Assembly: GCF_046254905.1 (NCBI RefSeq)
Contig: NZ_CP158016.1
Coordinates: forward strand, 124,001-188,000
Length of the DNA: 64,000 bases
Direction of reading: 5' to 3'
DNA from: Pseudaeromonas aegiceratis
GTDB lineage: Bacteria; Pseudomonadota; Gammaproteobacteria; Enterobacterales; Aeromonadaceae
Shown here one piece after another: positions 43,567 to 51,477 of the stretch. Below the pieces are notes generated by a model. It searched no databases and had not been told where the DNA came from. It saw only the letters and a list, made by a program, of their open reading frames with translations. Numbering within the stretch: the first letter of the stretch is position 1; each line of letters starts with the position of its first letter. The position numbers and the translations under genes are program-made.

Positions 43567-43660
43567 ATACGACTCCGATGCGGGGCTAGGATGCGTCCCT
43601 GGCGTGAACTGGACGGCTGCAGCTGAGTGTGCGGCGAAACGGGGCGCTTGTAAACGCCTG

Positions 43661-43685
43661 CAAAAACGGCACCCTGGGGTGCCGT
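43661..43685 (-). terminator. Intrinsic terminator between rpoZ and spoT
   Basis: Perfect 8-bp stem ACGGCACC/GGTGCCGT (43666-43673 with 43678-43685), then TTTTTG on the minus strand, about 20 bases past the rpoZ stop. Confidence 0.8.
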
Positions 43686-43705
43686 CTTGCGGGATCCGGT
43701 TGGGA

Positions 43706-43990
43706 TCAGAGGGTCAGGCCACGACCTTCGGACAGGATGGACATGGCGGCCAGTTCGCTGGCTTCGCGCTCCTGCATGTCCTGACGGTCCTGGGCATCCA
43801 TGAACTCGTTGGAGATCAGGCCTTCTTCGATTTCGCGCAGGGCGATCACGGTCGGCTTGTCGTTTTCTTCATCCACCAGCGGGTCTTTACCCTGGACAGA
43901 GATTTGGCGGGCGCGGCGGGCGGCCAGCAGCACCAGATCAAAGCGGTTGCCCACTTGTTTTACAGCATCTTCAACGGTTACGCGTGCCAT
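43706..43990 (-). CDS. rpoZ: RNA polymerase omega subunit
   Basis: A 94-residue omega subunit. MARVTVEDAVKQVGNRFDLVLLAARRARQ is the conserved beta'-binding region; it stabilises RNA polymerase and takes part in ppGpp binding site 1. Standard gmk-rpoZ-spoT position, 48 bases after gmk. Confidence 0.96.
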   Translation of the reverse strand: MARVTVEDAVKQVGNRFDLVLLAARRARQISVQGKDPLVDEENDKPTVIALREIEEGLISNEFMDAQDRQDMQEREASELAAMSILSEGRGLTL

Positions 43991-44038
43991 GGACGACTCC
44001 AGTGATAAAAAATGACTCGAAAGTATACAAGAACCGGC

Positions 44039-44671
44039 TTACTTCGCCAAGAGGGCTTGCAGCAGCTCGGCGTGCTGGATCTGTTGCTTGGCCAGGGTGG
44101 TGCGCTCCGCCAGCACCACCGCCTGCAGCTGGGCCAGGCTGGTGGCGAAGTCATCGTTGACCAGCAGGTAGTCGTATTCGTCGTAGTGGGACATCTCGTC
44201 CACCGCCTTGGCCATGCGGCCGGCGATCACCTCGGCGCTGTCCTGGCCGCGGCCATGCAGCCGCTGCTCCAGCACCGGCAGGGAGGGGGGCAGAATGAAC
44301 AGGGAGCGGGCCTCCGGCATCTGGGCGCGGATCTGGCGGGCGCCCTGCCAGTCGATGTCCAGGAAGATGTCGATGCCCTGGGCCAGGCTCTGCTCTATGG
44401 TCTCCTTGGAGGTGCCGTAGAAGTTGCCGAACACCTCGGCCCATTCGAAGAAGGCGTCCCGCGCGATCAGCGCCTGGAAGCTCGCCGGGTCGACGAAGTG
44501 GTAGTGGACGCCGTTCTCCTCCCCCGGGCGCATGGCGCGGGTGGTGTGGGAGACGGAGAGCCTCATGCGGCCGTCGGCGTTGACGGGGGAGCCGAGCAGG
44601 GCCGCCAGCAGGCTGGATTTGCCCGCGCCGCTGGGGGAGGAGACGATGAACAGGGTGCCGCGTTGTGCCAT
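44039..44671 (-). CDS. gmk: Guanylate kinase
   Basis: A 210-residue GMP kinase. The P-loop is PSGAGKSS (13-20), the GMP-binding region is SHTTRAMRPGEENGVHYHF, and LDIDWQGARQI holds the Walker B segment. It is essential for GDP/GTP supply. It heads the gmk-rpoZ-spoT-trmH cluster. Confidence 0.96.
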   Translation of the reverse strand: MAQRGTLFIVSSPSGAGKSSLLAALLGSPVNADGRMRLSVSHTTRAMRPGEENGVHYHFVDPASFQALIARDAFFEWAEVFGNFYGTSKETIEQSLAQGIDIFLDIDWQGARQIRAQMPEARSLFILPPSLPVLEQRLHGRGQDSAEVIAGRMAKAVDEMSHYDEYDYLLVNDDFATSLAQLQAVVLAERTTLAKQQIQHAELLQALLAK

Positions 44672-44775
44672 AGCCGAACCTAAATAAAAGAAGAAGACCG
44701 CCGCCGTCCGCCAGGGGAGGGCCGCAGTGGATTAATCATCAGGGTAGGCGGCAGAGGATAGCAGATGGAAAATAC

Positions 44776-44802
44776 AAAAAAAAAGCCGGGTCATGACCCG
44801 GC
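44776..44802 (-). terminator. Strong leftward terminator with no gene feeding it
   Basis: Perfect 18-base palindrome (44785-44802) followed on the minus strand by nine U residues. The nearest gene on its right (44968) reads rightward, so the only possible transcript ending here is a short minus-strand RNA from the 44803-44967 gap. No convincing promoter was found for it. Confidence 0.75.
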
Positions 44803-44967
44803 AAACGTTCAAGCTGTCGCTTGTTGCGGAAGTGCCCCTCCACGCACAGCCATTTGACCCGGTTTCTGGGTGGGCCGCCATATGGTTATTTCTGTTTGAT
44901 ATATCGGTAAAGAAGGCGGCAGGGTATGCTGTGTTCCGTTTTATGCTTGCCCTGATGTGGACCCGCC

Positions 44968-45291
44968 ATGCCCAGACCCAAGATCGCCCGTTGTATCCAG
45001 GCCCGCGCCCCCTACTCCCTGTTCAAGCCCAATGGCATCCCCAGCCATCGGCTGACCCAGCTGCAGCTGGCGGAGGACGAATTCGAGGCCCTGAGATTGG
45101 CGGATCTGCAGGGTATGCAGCAGCAGGAGGCGGCCAAGGTGATGGGTGTCTCCCGCCAGACCTTTGCCAACCTGGTGAAGGGGGCTCGCCGCAAGGTGGC
45201 CTACTGCTTGGTGGAAGGGGCCGCCCTGGCCCTGCATGTGACGGAGCAGGACGTCATCGAGACACCGCCAGAAGAGCTGCCCACCACCTGA
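44968..45291 (+). CDS. DUF134-family HTH protein
   Basis: A 107-residue protein of the DUF134 (UPF0251) family. The N-terminus MPRPKIARCI leads to a sigma-4-like HTH (LADLQGMQQQEAAKVMGVSRQTFANLVKGARRKVA, about 44-78). Members are small putative DNA-binding regulators, often near redox or metal genes. The conserved Cys in ARCI is present. It sits before a nitrate/nitrite chemoreceptor gene; a regulatory link is possible but unshown. Confidence 0.88.
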   Translation: MPRPKIARCIQARAPYSLFKPNGIPSHRLTQLQLAEDEFEALRLADLQGMQQQEAAKVMGVSRQTFANLVKGARRKVAYCLVEGAALALHVTEQDVIETPPEELPTT

Positions 45292-45385
45292 TACCGCCGC
45301 TAATTCGATATCGCATCTGCACCATTTGCCTGAGCGTCTATTCTAGAAATTGCTGCCTAATTTCTGATGCGACAAGGAGGTGCCC

Positions 45386-47368
45386 ATGCTTGCGGCCTGG
45401 TTGCGCAGGGTGCATTTGACCACCCTGCTTTCCGTTCTGATCCTCTGCCCGTCCCTGTATGCCATCTCGGTCGGGATCTTTTTGATCCTGGATATCCGTC
45501 AGGAGGCGCAACAGCTGACCGTGTCCCAGCAGCGCATTGAGGCCATCGCCGCCCTGGATGAGGTGGCTCATCAGCTGGCGGTGGAGCGGGGGTTGACCGC
45601 CGGCTGGTTGGCCAGTGGCGGCCAGCTGGGAACCGATAAGGTACAGGCCCAGCGCCAGTTGGTGGATGCGCGGCTGGCCAGTCTCAATGCCCTGCGGCGG
45701 CAAAGTCCCGTGCTGCAGGCGGTCAGCCAGGAGGTCGACGACCTGCTTGGCGGTCTGGCCCAGCAGCGTAGGTTGATCGATGACCAGCAGGGGCAAGGGG
45801 CTTTCGGCTTCTATTCCGCCGCCAATCAGGCGGCCCTGGATGCCATCGCATTGCTCAGCAACGGCATCACCTCGGCCGAATTGCGCCAGCAGGCCTCCTC
45901 CCTGGTAGCCCTGCTGACCATGAAGGAGCGGGCCGGCCAGATACGTGGCCTGGTGAACGGCCTGCTGGCCAAGGCCGAAATCAACCCGGCCCAGCGGGAT
46001 CAGCTGCAGGGCTATCGATTTAATGAGGCCCGGCAGTGGGATCTGCTGCATCACCTGGCCACCCCAAACCTGTGGCAGACCCTGACCACACAACGCCAGC
46101 TAGCCCAGTGGCAGCAGGTGGAGACCTGGGTGACGGAGGTGCAGAGCAAGCCGGTGGCCGACTGGCCCAAGGTCACCCCGGCACAGTGGTTTGCCGCCGC
46201 CACCGAACGCATCGGTGGACTCAAGGCCCAGGGCGATGCGGTACGGCAGGATCTGATCGGTCAAATGGATCGCCTGCTGCAGCGGCAGACCTGGCTGTAT
46301 CGCCTGTTCGGTGTCGCCGCCGTGGTCTCCTCCTTGGTGCTGCTGTGGGCCTGCTGGGTGCTGGTGCGCTTCATCAGCCGGCGGGTCTGGGCCATAGAAC
46401 GGCTGCTGGCTCAGGCCACCGAGCGCAACGATCTGACCCTGCGGCTGGACGAACGGGGGCAGGACGAGCTGGCCCATATCGCCCAGGCGGTGAACCGCCT
46501 GCTGTCGCAGTTCTCCTTGCTGTTGGGTCAGGTGCGGCAACAGGCGGAGAGCTCGTCCCAGATTTCATCTGAAGTGGGGGGCATGAGCCAGCAGGCCCAT
46601 CAGCAGGCCAACCAGACCCATCAGTACGCCGACATGATCGCCACCGCCATGACCGAAATGGCCCAGACCAGCCTGGAGGTGGCGCGCCACACCCAGGAGG
46701 TGGCGCAATTCAGCCGGCATGCCCGTCAGCAGGGGGAAGAGAACCGCCGGCTCAACGACGAGGCCTTCCAGGCGGTGAATGCCCTCACCGGCCAGATCGG
46801 CGAGGCCCACGAGGCGGTGGACCAGCTGGCGCGGGAGAGTCAGCAGATCGGCAGCATAGTGGATACCATCACCAGCATCGCCGATCAGACCAACCTGCTG
46901 GCCCTGAATGCCGCCATCGAGGCGGCCAGGGCCGGCGAGCAGGGCCGCGGCTTCGCCGTGGTGGCGGACGAGGTGCGCCAGCTGGCCCAGAAGACCCAGA
47001 CCGCCACCGGCGAGATCCGCACCATGATACAGACGCTGCAGGGCAGCGCCCATCAGGTGACGGTGAGCATGTCCCGCAGCCACGAGACCACGGAGCGGAC
47101 GGCGTCCCAGATTGCCCGGGCGGACCAGGAGATGGCCCGGCTGTTCGAGCTGCTGGATCGCATCAATGGCCTGGTGGAGCAGATCGCCACCGCCGCCGAG
47201 GAGCAGACCTCGGTGGCTCAGGACATCAACCAGCAGGTGGAACAGGTGGCCGGCCTGGCCGATGCCACCCAGCAGGCGGTGGGGGACAGCCACAGACGCA
47301 TGAGCCAGCTGGCGGAGGCGGCCGATCGCCTGCACGGCGAGCTGGCGGTGTTCGCCCTGGGGCACTAA
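45386..47368 (+). CDS. Chemoreceptor with nitrate/nitrite-sensing (NIT) domain
   Basis: A 660-residue methyl-accepting chemotaxis protein. TM1 is at about 15-37. A periplasmic all-helical NIT domain (about 45-270) shows the family start VAHQLAVERGLTAGWLAS. TM2 lies at about 305-328. HAMP follows (about 330-382), then the signalling hairpin with DQTNLLALNAAIEAARAGEQGRGFAVVADEVR. The ATG at 45386 is set by AAGGAGG five bases before it. It likely steers the cell by nitrate or nitrite. A formate/nitrite transporter gene lies downstream, separated by a terminator and its own leader. Confidence 0.88.
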   Translation: MLAAWLRRVHLTTLLSVLILCPSLYAISVGIFLILDIRQEAQQLTVSQQRIEAIAALDEVAHQLAVERGLTAGWLASGGQLGTDKVQAQRQLVDARLASLNALRRQSPVLQAVSQEVDDLLGGLAQQRRLIDDQQGQGAFGFYSAANQAALDAIALLSNGITSAELRQQASSLVALLTMKERAGQIRGLVNGLLAKAEINPAQRDQLQGYRFNEARQWDLLHHLATPNLWQTLTTQRQLAQWQQVETWVTEVQSKPVADWPKVTPAQWFAAATERIGGLKAQGDAVRQDLIGQMDRLLQRQTWLYRLFGVAAVVSSLVLLWACWVLVRFISRRVWAIERLLAQATERNDLTLRLDERGQDELAHIAQAVNRLLSQFSLLLGQVRQQAESSSQISSEVGGMSQQAHQQANQTHQYADMIATAMTEMAQTSLEVARHTQEVAQFSRHARQQGEENRRLNDEAFQAVNALTGQIGEAHEAVDQLARESQQIGSIVDTITSIADQTNLLALNAAIEAARAGEQGRGFAVVADEVRQLAQKTQTATGEIRTMIQTLQGSAHQVTVSMSRSHETTERTASQIARADQEMARLFELLDRINGLVEQIATAAEEQTSVAQDINQQVEQVAGLADATQQAVGDSHRRMSQLAEAADRLHGELAVFALGH

Positions 47369-47414
47369 AGCGAGTGCCAAGATGGGGCAGGGCGCCCCGT
47401 CACGAGGCAAGCGG

Positions 47415-47448
47415 CGCCAGGCGTAGACAACATGGCCTGGCGTTTTTT
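47415..47448 (+). terminator. Terminator of the chemoreceptor gene
   Basis: CGCCAGGC/GCCTGGCG (47415-47422 with 47435-47442) and six T residues, 46 bases after the stop. Confidence 0.85.
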
Positions 47449-47462
47449 ATGTAACAAACTGA

Positions 47463-47490
47463 TTAATAACGGGTATATAAAAAGTATATT
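47463..47490 (+). promoter_or_regulatory. Promoter of the formate/nitrite transporter leader
   Basis: TTAATA (47463-47468), 16-base spacer, TATATT (47485-47490). Transcription would begin near 47497, just before the first leader helix. It sits in a short AT-rich stretch. Confidence 0.5.
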
Positions 47491-47512
47491 TCTGGCACAT
47501 GATTTGTATTAC

Positions 47513-47655
47513 CCATGGGGTGCGAGCTTACTTCCTGAGGGAGCAATCCTGAGCAAACACCCGGGCCAGTGCCGGCCCTGATAATCTGTCACCCCATGGA
47601 TAATGGCGTCCATCACTCCAAGCGCGTTGCGTGGCGAGTGAGGCGCCTTTTTTTT
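47513..47655 (+). promoter_or_regulatory. Structured leader RNA with terminator ahead of the FNT gene
   Basis: P1 is a perfect 10-bp helix (CCATGGGGTG 47513-47522 with CACCCCATGG 47590-47599). It encloses P2, a stacked hairpin GCTTA-CTTCC/GGGAG-TGAGC (47526-47554), and P3 GGGCC/GGCCC around 47563-47578, giving a three-way junction with an A-rich joiner and an 11-base single-stranded strand before P1 closes. A 12-bp terminator stem with a two-base bulge follows (47605-47618 with 47636-47647), then eight T residues. ATGGA (47596-47600) can pair TCCAT (47609-47613), excluding both P1 and the terminator. This is the layout of a transcriptional OFF switch. No Rfam class is recognised by eye. Confidence 0.55.
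47605..47655 (+). terminator. Attenuator terminator in the FNT leader
   Basis: GGCGTC and TCACTC pair with GAGTGA and GGCGCC around a long loop, then TTTTTTTT at 47648-47655. It ends 75 bases before the transporter ATG and cannot belong to the chemoreceptor gene, which has its own terminator. Confidence 0.75.
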
Positions 47656-47730
47656 GCCTGGTCGACAGAAGCAGGGTCAACAAGGAGCGGCCTGGCCCGC
47701 GCCCCAACCACAACCAAAGAGGGAACGACC

Positions 47731-48543
47731 ATGGCCTATTTGATCCCGGCTGATTTTGTGAAGAAGATGGTGGACTCTGGAGAGTCCAAAGTTTTCATGT
47801 CCACCCGCGATACCCTGATCCGCGCCTACATGGCCGGCGCCATCCTGGCGTTGGCGGCGGTGTTCGCCATCAGCATGGCGGTGCAGACCGGCTCGCCGCT
47901 CATCGGCGCCCTGCTGTTTCCGGTGGGGTTCTCCATGCTCTATCTGATGGGCTTTGACCTGCTCACCGGCGTCTTCGTGCTCTCGCCCCTGGCCTGGCTG
48001 GACAAGCGACCCGGCGTGACCCTAAAGGGCGTGCTGCGCAACTGGGGTCTGGTGTTCGTGGGCAACTTCGCCGGCGCCCTGACGGTGGCGGTGATGATGG
48101 CGGTGGTGTTCACCTACGGCTTCTCCACCGATCCTGGCCCGGTGGGACAGAAGATCGCCGGCATCGGCGAGGCCCGCACCCTGGGGTATGCCCAGTATGG
48201 CGCCGCCGGCTGGCTGACCATCTTTCTGCGCGGCATGCTGTGCAACTGGATGGTCTCCATGGGGGTGGTGGGCGCCATGATCTCCACCTCTGTGCCTGGC
48301 AAGGTGATCGCCATGTGGATGCCCATCATGCTGTTCTTCGCCATGGCCTTCGAGCACTCAGTGGTGAACATGTTCCTGTTCCCCTCCGCCATGATCATGG
48401 GGGGTGACTTCTCCATCATGGATTACATGATCTGGAACGAGATCCCCACGGCGCTGGGCAACCTGGTGGGCGGCCTGGCCTTCACCGGCCTGACCCTCTA
48501 CAGCACCCACCTGCGGACCGCGCCCCAGCGGGCTGTGGTGTAA
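47731..48543 (+). CDS. Formate/nitrite transporter (FNT) family channel
   Basis: A 270-residue pentameric FNT channel protein with six helices. MAYLIPADFVKKMVDSGESK is the family N-terminus with its mobile helix. MGFDLLTGVF, NWMVSMGV and FEHSVVNMFLFP carry the conserved pore motifs, the last with the central His. It conducts formate, nitrite or related small anions across the inner membrane. FocA and NirC types cannot be separated safely. The upstream NIT receptor suggests nitrite or nitrate biology. The ATG at 47731 follows AGAGGGA. Expression probably depends on the leader at 47513-47655. Confidence 0.9.
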   Translation: MAYLIPADFVKKMVDSGESKVFMSTRDTLIRAYMAGAILALAAVFAISMAVQTGSPLIGALLFPVGFSMLYLMGFDLLTGVFVLSPLAWLDKRPGVTLKGVLRNWGLVFVGNFAGALTVAVMMAVVFTYGFSTDPGPVGQKIAGIGEARTLGYAQYGAAGWLTIFLRGMLCNWMVSMGVVGAMISTSVPGKVIAMWMPIMLFFAMAFEHSVVNMFLFPSAMIMGGDFSIMDYMIWNEIPTALGNLVGGLAFTGLTLYSTHLRTAPQRAVV

Positions 48544-48554
48544 GCGAGACAGAC

Positions 48555-48582
48555 AAAGGCCCGGCAAGTTGCCGGGCCTTTT
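48555..48582. terminator. Bidirectional terminator between FNT and yidE
   Basis: AAGGCCCGGCA/TGCCGGGCCTT (48556-48566 with 48570-48580), with A residues on the left and T residues on the right, serving the two convergent genes. Confidence 0.85.
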
Positions 48583-48606
48583 GCATTGCTATTGTGGTAA
48601 AGGGGA

Positions 48607-50259
48607 TTAGCCGCTGACCCAGAGCAGCAGCGCCATCAGCTGCGGCGTGATGATGCGCAGGAACATCACCAGGGGGTAGACGGTGGCGTAGGAGAGGGCC
48701 GATGCATCGCTGGTGGGATGCAGGGCGTTGGCAAAGGCCAGGGCGGGGGGATCCGTCATGGAGCCCGCCAGCAGGCCGCACAGACTGAGGTAGTTGAGTT
48801 TGCCCACGGCGCGGGCCAGCACGGCCACCCCCAGCAGGGGGAGCAGGGTGATGAGCACGCCGTAGCCCATCCAGTGCAGCCCCTCGCCATCGGTCAGGGT
48901 ATGCAGGAAGTTGCCGCCGGACTTGAGCCCCACCACCGCCAGGAACAGCACTATTCCCAGCTCCCGCAGCGCCAGGTTGGCACTGGGGGGCATGAACCAG
49001 TAGAGCCGGCCAATGCTGCCGATCCGCGCCAGGATCAGCGCCACCACCAGGGGGCCGCCGGCCAGCCCCAGCTTGAGGGCGGCGGGAAAGCCCGGCAGGT
49101 AGAAGGGCACGGAACCCAGCAGCACCCCCAGACCGATGCCGATAAACACCGGCAGCATCTGCACCTGCAGCAGCTTGTGCTGGGCATTGCCCACCAGGTT
49201 GGCCACCGCCTCAATGGCATCCGAGGTGCCTACCAAGTTGAGAATGTCGCCAAACTGCAGGGTGGAGCGCTCGGTGGGCACCAGCTCGACCCCGGCGCGG
49301 TTGAGGCGGGAGACCACCACGTCGTAGCGCTCCTTGAGGCGGAATTCCCGCAGGTGCTTGCCCAGCACCTGTTCGTTGGTCACCACCACCCGCATCACCC
49401 GCAGATCCGTGCCCCGGGTGGAGAGGGAGATCTCCACCGTCTCGCCGATCACCAGCATGGCCTTGTGCAGGGCGGCCTTGTTGCCCACCAGGTGCAGCAG
49501 ATCGCCGGCCTCCAGCGTGGTCTCCGGCCGTGGCACCATCAGCTCCTCACCGCGCTTGAGCCGCGAGCAGATCACGGCGCCATCGTCCAGGTTGGGGATC
49601 TCCTTGAGGGGCAGCCCCACCAGGTTGTGGTTGCGCAGGCAGACGTTGAGGGTCTGCAGGCTCTCCTTGGTCTGGCCGGCCTGCATCTCGAAGGCGGCCG
49701 CCTCCTCCTCCACCTTGATGCGAAAGAACAGCCGGGTCAGCCACATGGTGAGCAGGATGCCGCAGATGCCGAAGGGATAGGCCACCGCATAGCCTAGCCC
49801 CATGCTGTTGGTGGGCGCCCCCAGCTCGCCGAGGATCTGCTGGCCGGCCCCCAGGGAGGGGGTGTTGGTGACGGCGCCGGAGAAGATGCCCAGGATGGCC
49901 GGCAGCGGCACGTCGAACAGCTTGTGGATGGCGACGGACACCCCGCAGCCCAGCAGCACGATCAGGGCGGCGAAGCCGTTGAGCTTGAGGCCGGAACGGC
50001 GCAGGGAGGCGAAGAAGCCCGGCCCCACCTGGATGCCGATGGTGTAGACGAACAGGATCAGGCCGAACTCCTGCACGAAGTGCAAGGTGGCCTCGTTCAT
50101 CTCCAGTTGGTACAGATGGGTGAAGTGACCCACCAGCAGGCCGCCAAACAGCACGCCGCCGATGCCTAACCCCACCCCGTAGATGCGCCAGTTGCCGATC
50201 CACAACCCAAGCACGGCTATCAGCGATAAGATGCTGACTGTCAAGGCAATGTCGCTCAT
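48607..50259 (-). CDS. yidE: Putative transporter YidE (AAE family)
   Basis: A 550-residue inner-membrane protein of the aspartate:alanine exchanger family. MSDIALTVSILSLIAVLGLWIGN and GLILFVYTIGIQVGPGFFASLRRSG match YidE. Two cytosolic TrkA-C (RCK_C) domains occupy about 190-370, between two five-helix bundles. GIFSGAVTNTPSLGAGQQIL and its repeat counterpart LLAGSMTDPPALAFAN form the transport core. Substrate unknown for YidE. Confidence 0.92.
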   Translation of the reverse strand: MSDIALTVSILSLIAVLGLWIGNWRIYGVGLGIGGVLFGGLLVGHFTHLYQLEMNEATLHFVQEFGLILFVYTIGIQVGPGFFASLRRSGLKLNGFAALIVLLGCGVSVAIHKLFDVPLPAILGIFSGAVTNTPSLGAGQQILGELGAPTNSMGLGYAVAYPFGICGILLTMWLTRLFFRIKVEEEAAAFEMQAGQTKESLQTLNVCLRNHNLVGLPLKEIPNLDDGAVICSRLKRGEELMVPRPETTLEAGDLLHLVGNKAALHKAMLVIGETVEISLSTRGTDLRVMRVVVTNEQVLGKHLREFRLKERYDVVVSRLNRAGVELVPTERSTLQFGDILNLVGTSDAIEAVANLVGNAQHKLLQVQMLPVFIGIGLGVLLGSVPFYLPGFPAALKLGLAGGPLVVALILARIGSIGRLYWFMPPSANLALRELGIVLFLAVVGLKSGGNFLHTLTDGEGLHWMGYGVLITLLPLLGVAVLARAVGKLNYLSLCGLLAGSMTDPPALAFANALHPTSDASALSYATVYPLVMFLRIITPQLMALLLWVSG

Positions 50260-50472
50260 GGTGACCCCTTGTCGTGTTCGTTTTCGGCGGCCAGGCCGCC
50301 CTTCTCGATACGCAAATGAAGCACCCTTGTATCAATACGCCTATTCCGGTTGTGGTTAAGTGACGCTGGCGACAAATGACTCAATCCGTGCGTGACTGGC
50401 GTCGTTTATTCGCCGCAGGTCGGGGTGACCGAGTGAGATCCGCTGGGCGCCTGGGTCATGACGGGCGCAATG
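50260..50472. other. Intergenic region upstream of yidE
   Basis: It holds the leftward yidE promoter region. No gene, repeat or clear promoter was identified. Confidence 0.4.
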
Positions 50473-50500
50473 AAAAAGCCGGGCGACTCGTCGCCCGGCT
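50473..50500 (-). terminator. Terminator of the binding protein-chemoreceptor operon
   Basis: A 10-bp stem AGCCGGGCGA/TCGCCCGGCT with CTCG loop, followed by TTTTTCA on the minus strand, 26 bases past the stop. Confidence 0.85.
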
Positions 50501-50526
50501 GCGTTTCCTGGCCTCGGATCCTGGTT

Positions 50527-51459
50527 TCATTGGTACAGGGATAGGTTGTCCGGTGTGATGAGCTGGAACGGGATCCAGTATTCGGTGCCGCCGACCGGTT
50601 CGCCGCGGATGAGCTGCAGGGCCACATCCACCGACTTGCGCGCCTGGCCGCGGGCATCCTGCAGCACGCTGGTGTCCAGCTTGCCTTCCGCCATGCTCTG
50701 CAGGGCCTCCTTGGTACCATCCACCCCGCCGATGAAGTAGGGCTTGGCATCCTTGCCGGCCTTCTCCAACCCCAGGACGGCGCCGATGGCCATGGAGTCA
50801 TTGTTGGCGGCGATGATATTGAAATCCACCCCCTCCTTGAGCCATTGCAGTATCAGGTTGGCGGCCTCGCTGCTCTGCCAGTTGCCGGAGGCCTGCTTGA
50901 CGATCTGCATCTCCGGGTACTTTTGCACTATGGCCTTCACGGCGTCGGTGCGACCTATGGCCGCGCTGTGACCCTGCTCACCCTCCAGTATCACCACCTT
51001 GCCCCGGTTGCCTGCCAGCTTGGCCAGTTGCTCCATCTCCAGGGTGCCGGCATCCGCCTCCTTGGAGCCGATGTAGGCGCTCTTGCTGGGCCAGTGGTCG
51101 GGTCCCGGGTTGGCGTTGGCGAAGACGATGGGGATCCCGGCTTCATCGGCCAGTTTCAACGCTGCGAGTCCATCTTTCGTGGTGACGGGTAAGACTATGA
51201 TGGCATCCACCTTGGTGCGGATATAGTTCCGCACCTGGCGCAGCTGCAGCTCAGGATCGCTGCTGGCATTCTCGATCACCAGGTCCACATCCAGCTGCTG
51301 GCCATATTCCTGAATGTGCTGCCGGATCAGGTTGCGGAAGTTGTCATCGAATTCCGCGATGCTGACGCCGATGAGCGGGGTGGCTGCCAGGCCCAGGACG
51401 GACCAGAGGGTCAAGGCCAGGAACAGGCTCAGATGACGGGTTTGTCTGTAGATGTTCAT
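50527..51459 (-). CDS. Periplasmic sugar-binding protein (RbsB-like), transporter-less
   Basis: A 310-residue periplasmic binding protein of the ribose/galactose type. A signal peptide (to about residue 26, LGLAA) precedes PLIGVSIAEFDDNFRN. Hinge and ligand motifs include DAIIVLPVTTKDG, VFANANPGPD, AANNDSMAIGAVLGLEKAG and FIGGVDGTKEAL. No ABC permease or ATPase gene is adjacent. The gene follows a chemoreceptor gene by 18 bases, so it probably presents a sugar (or inositol-like ligand) to that receptor instead of a transporter. Confidence 0.88.
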   Translation of the reverse strand: MNIYRQTRHLSLFLALTLWSVLGLAATPLIGVSIAEFDDNFRNLIRQHIQEYGQQLDVDLVIENASSDPELQLRQVRNYIRTKVDAIIVLPVTTKDGLAALKLADEAGIPIVFANANPGPDHWPSKSAYIGSKEADAGTLEMEQLAKLAGNRGKVVILEGEQGHSAAIGRTDAVKAIVQKYPEMQIVKQASGNWQSSEAANLILQWLKEGVDFNIIAANNDSMAIGAVLGLEKAGKDAKPYFIGGVDGTKEALQSMAEGKLDTSVLQDARGQARKSVDVALQLIRGEPVGGTEYWIPFQLITPDNLSLYQ

Positions 51460-51477
51460 GCGCTCTCTCCGGTCCGA

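Noticed and set aside
47493..47508. Sigma-54 promoter (TGGCAC-N5-TTGT) before the FNT gene
   Set aside because: The -12 GC is GT, and the start it predicts would fall inside helix P1; the sigma-70 elements just upstream fit better.
47513..47655. FNT leader as a TPP riboswitch, prompted by GGGGTGC and CTGA words
   Set aside because: The conserved TPP words are in the wrong order and spacing, and the pyrophosphate-arm core is absent.
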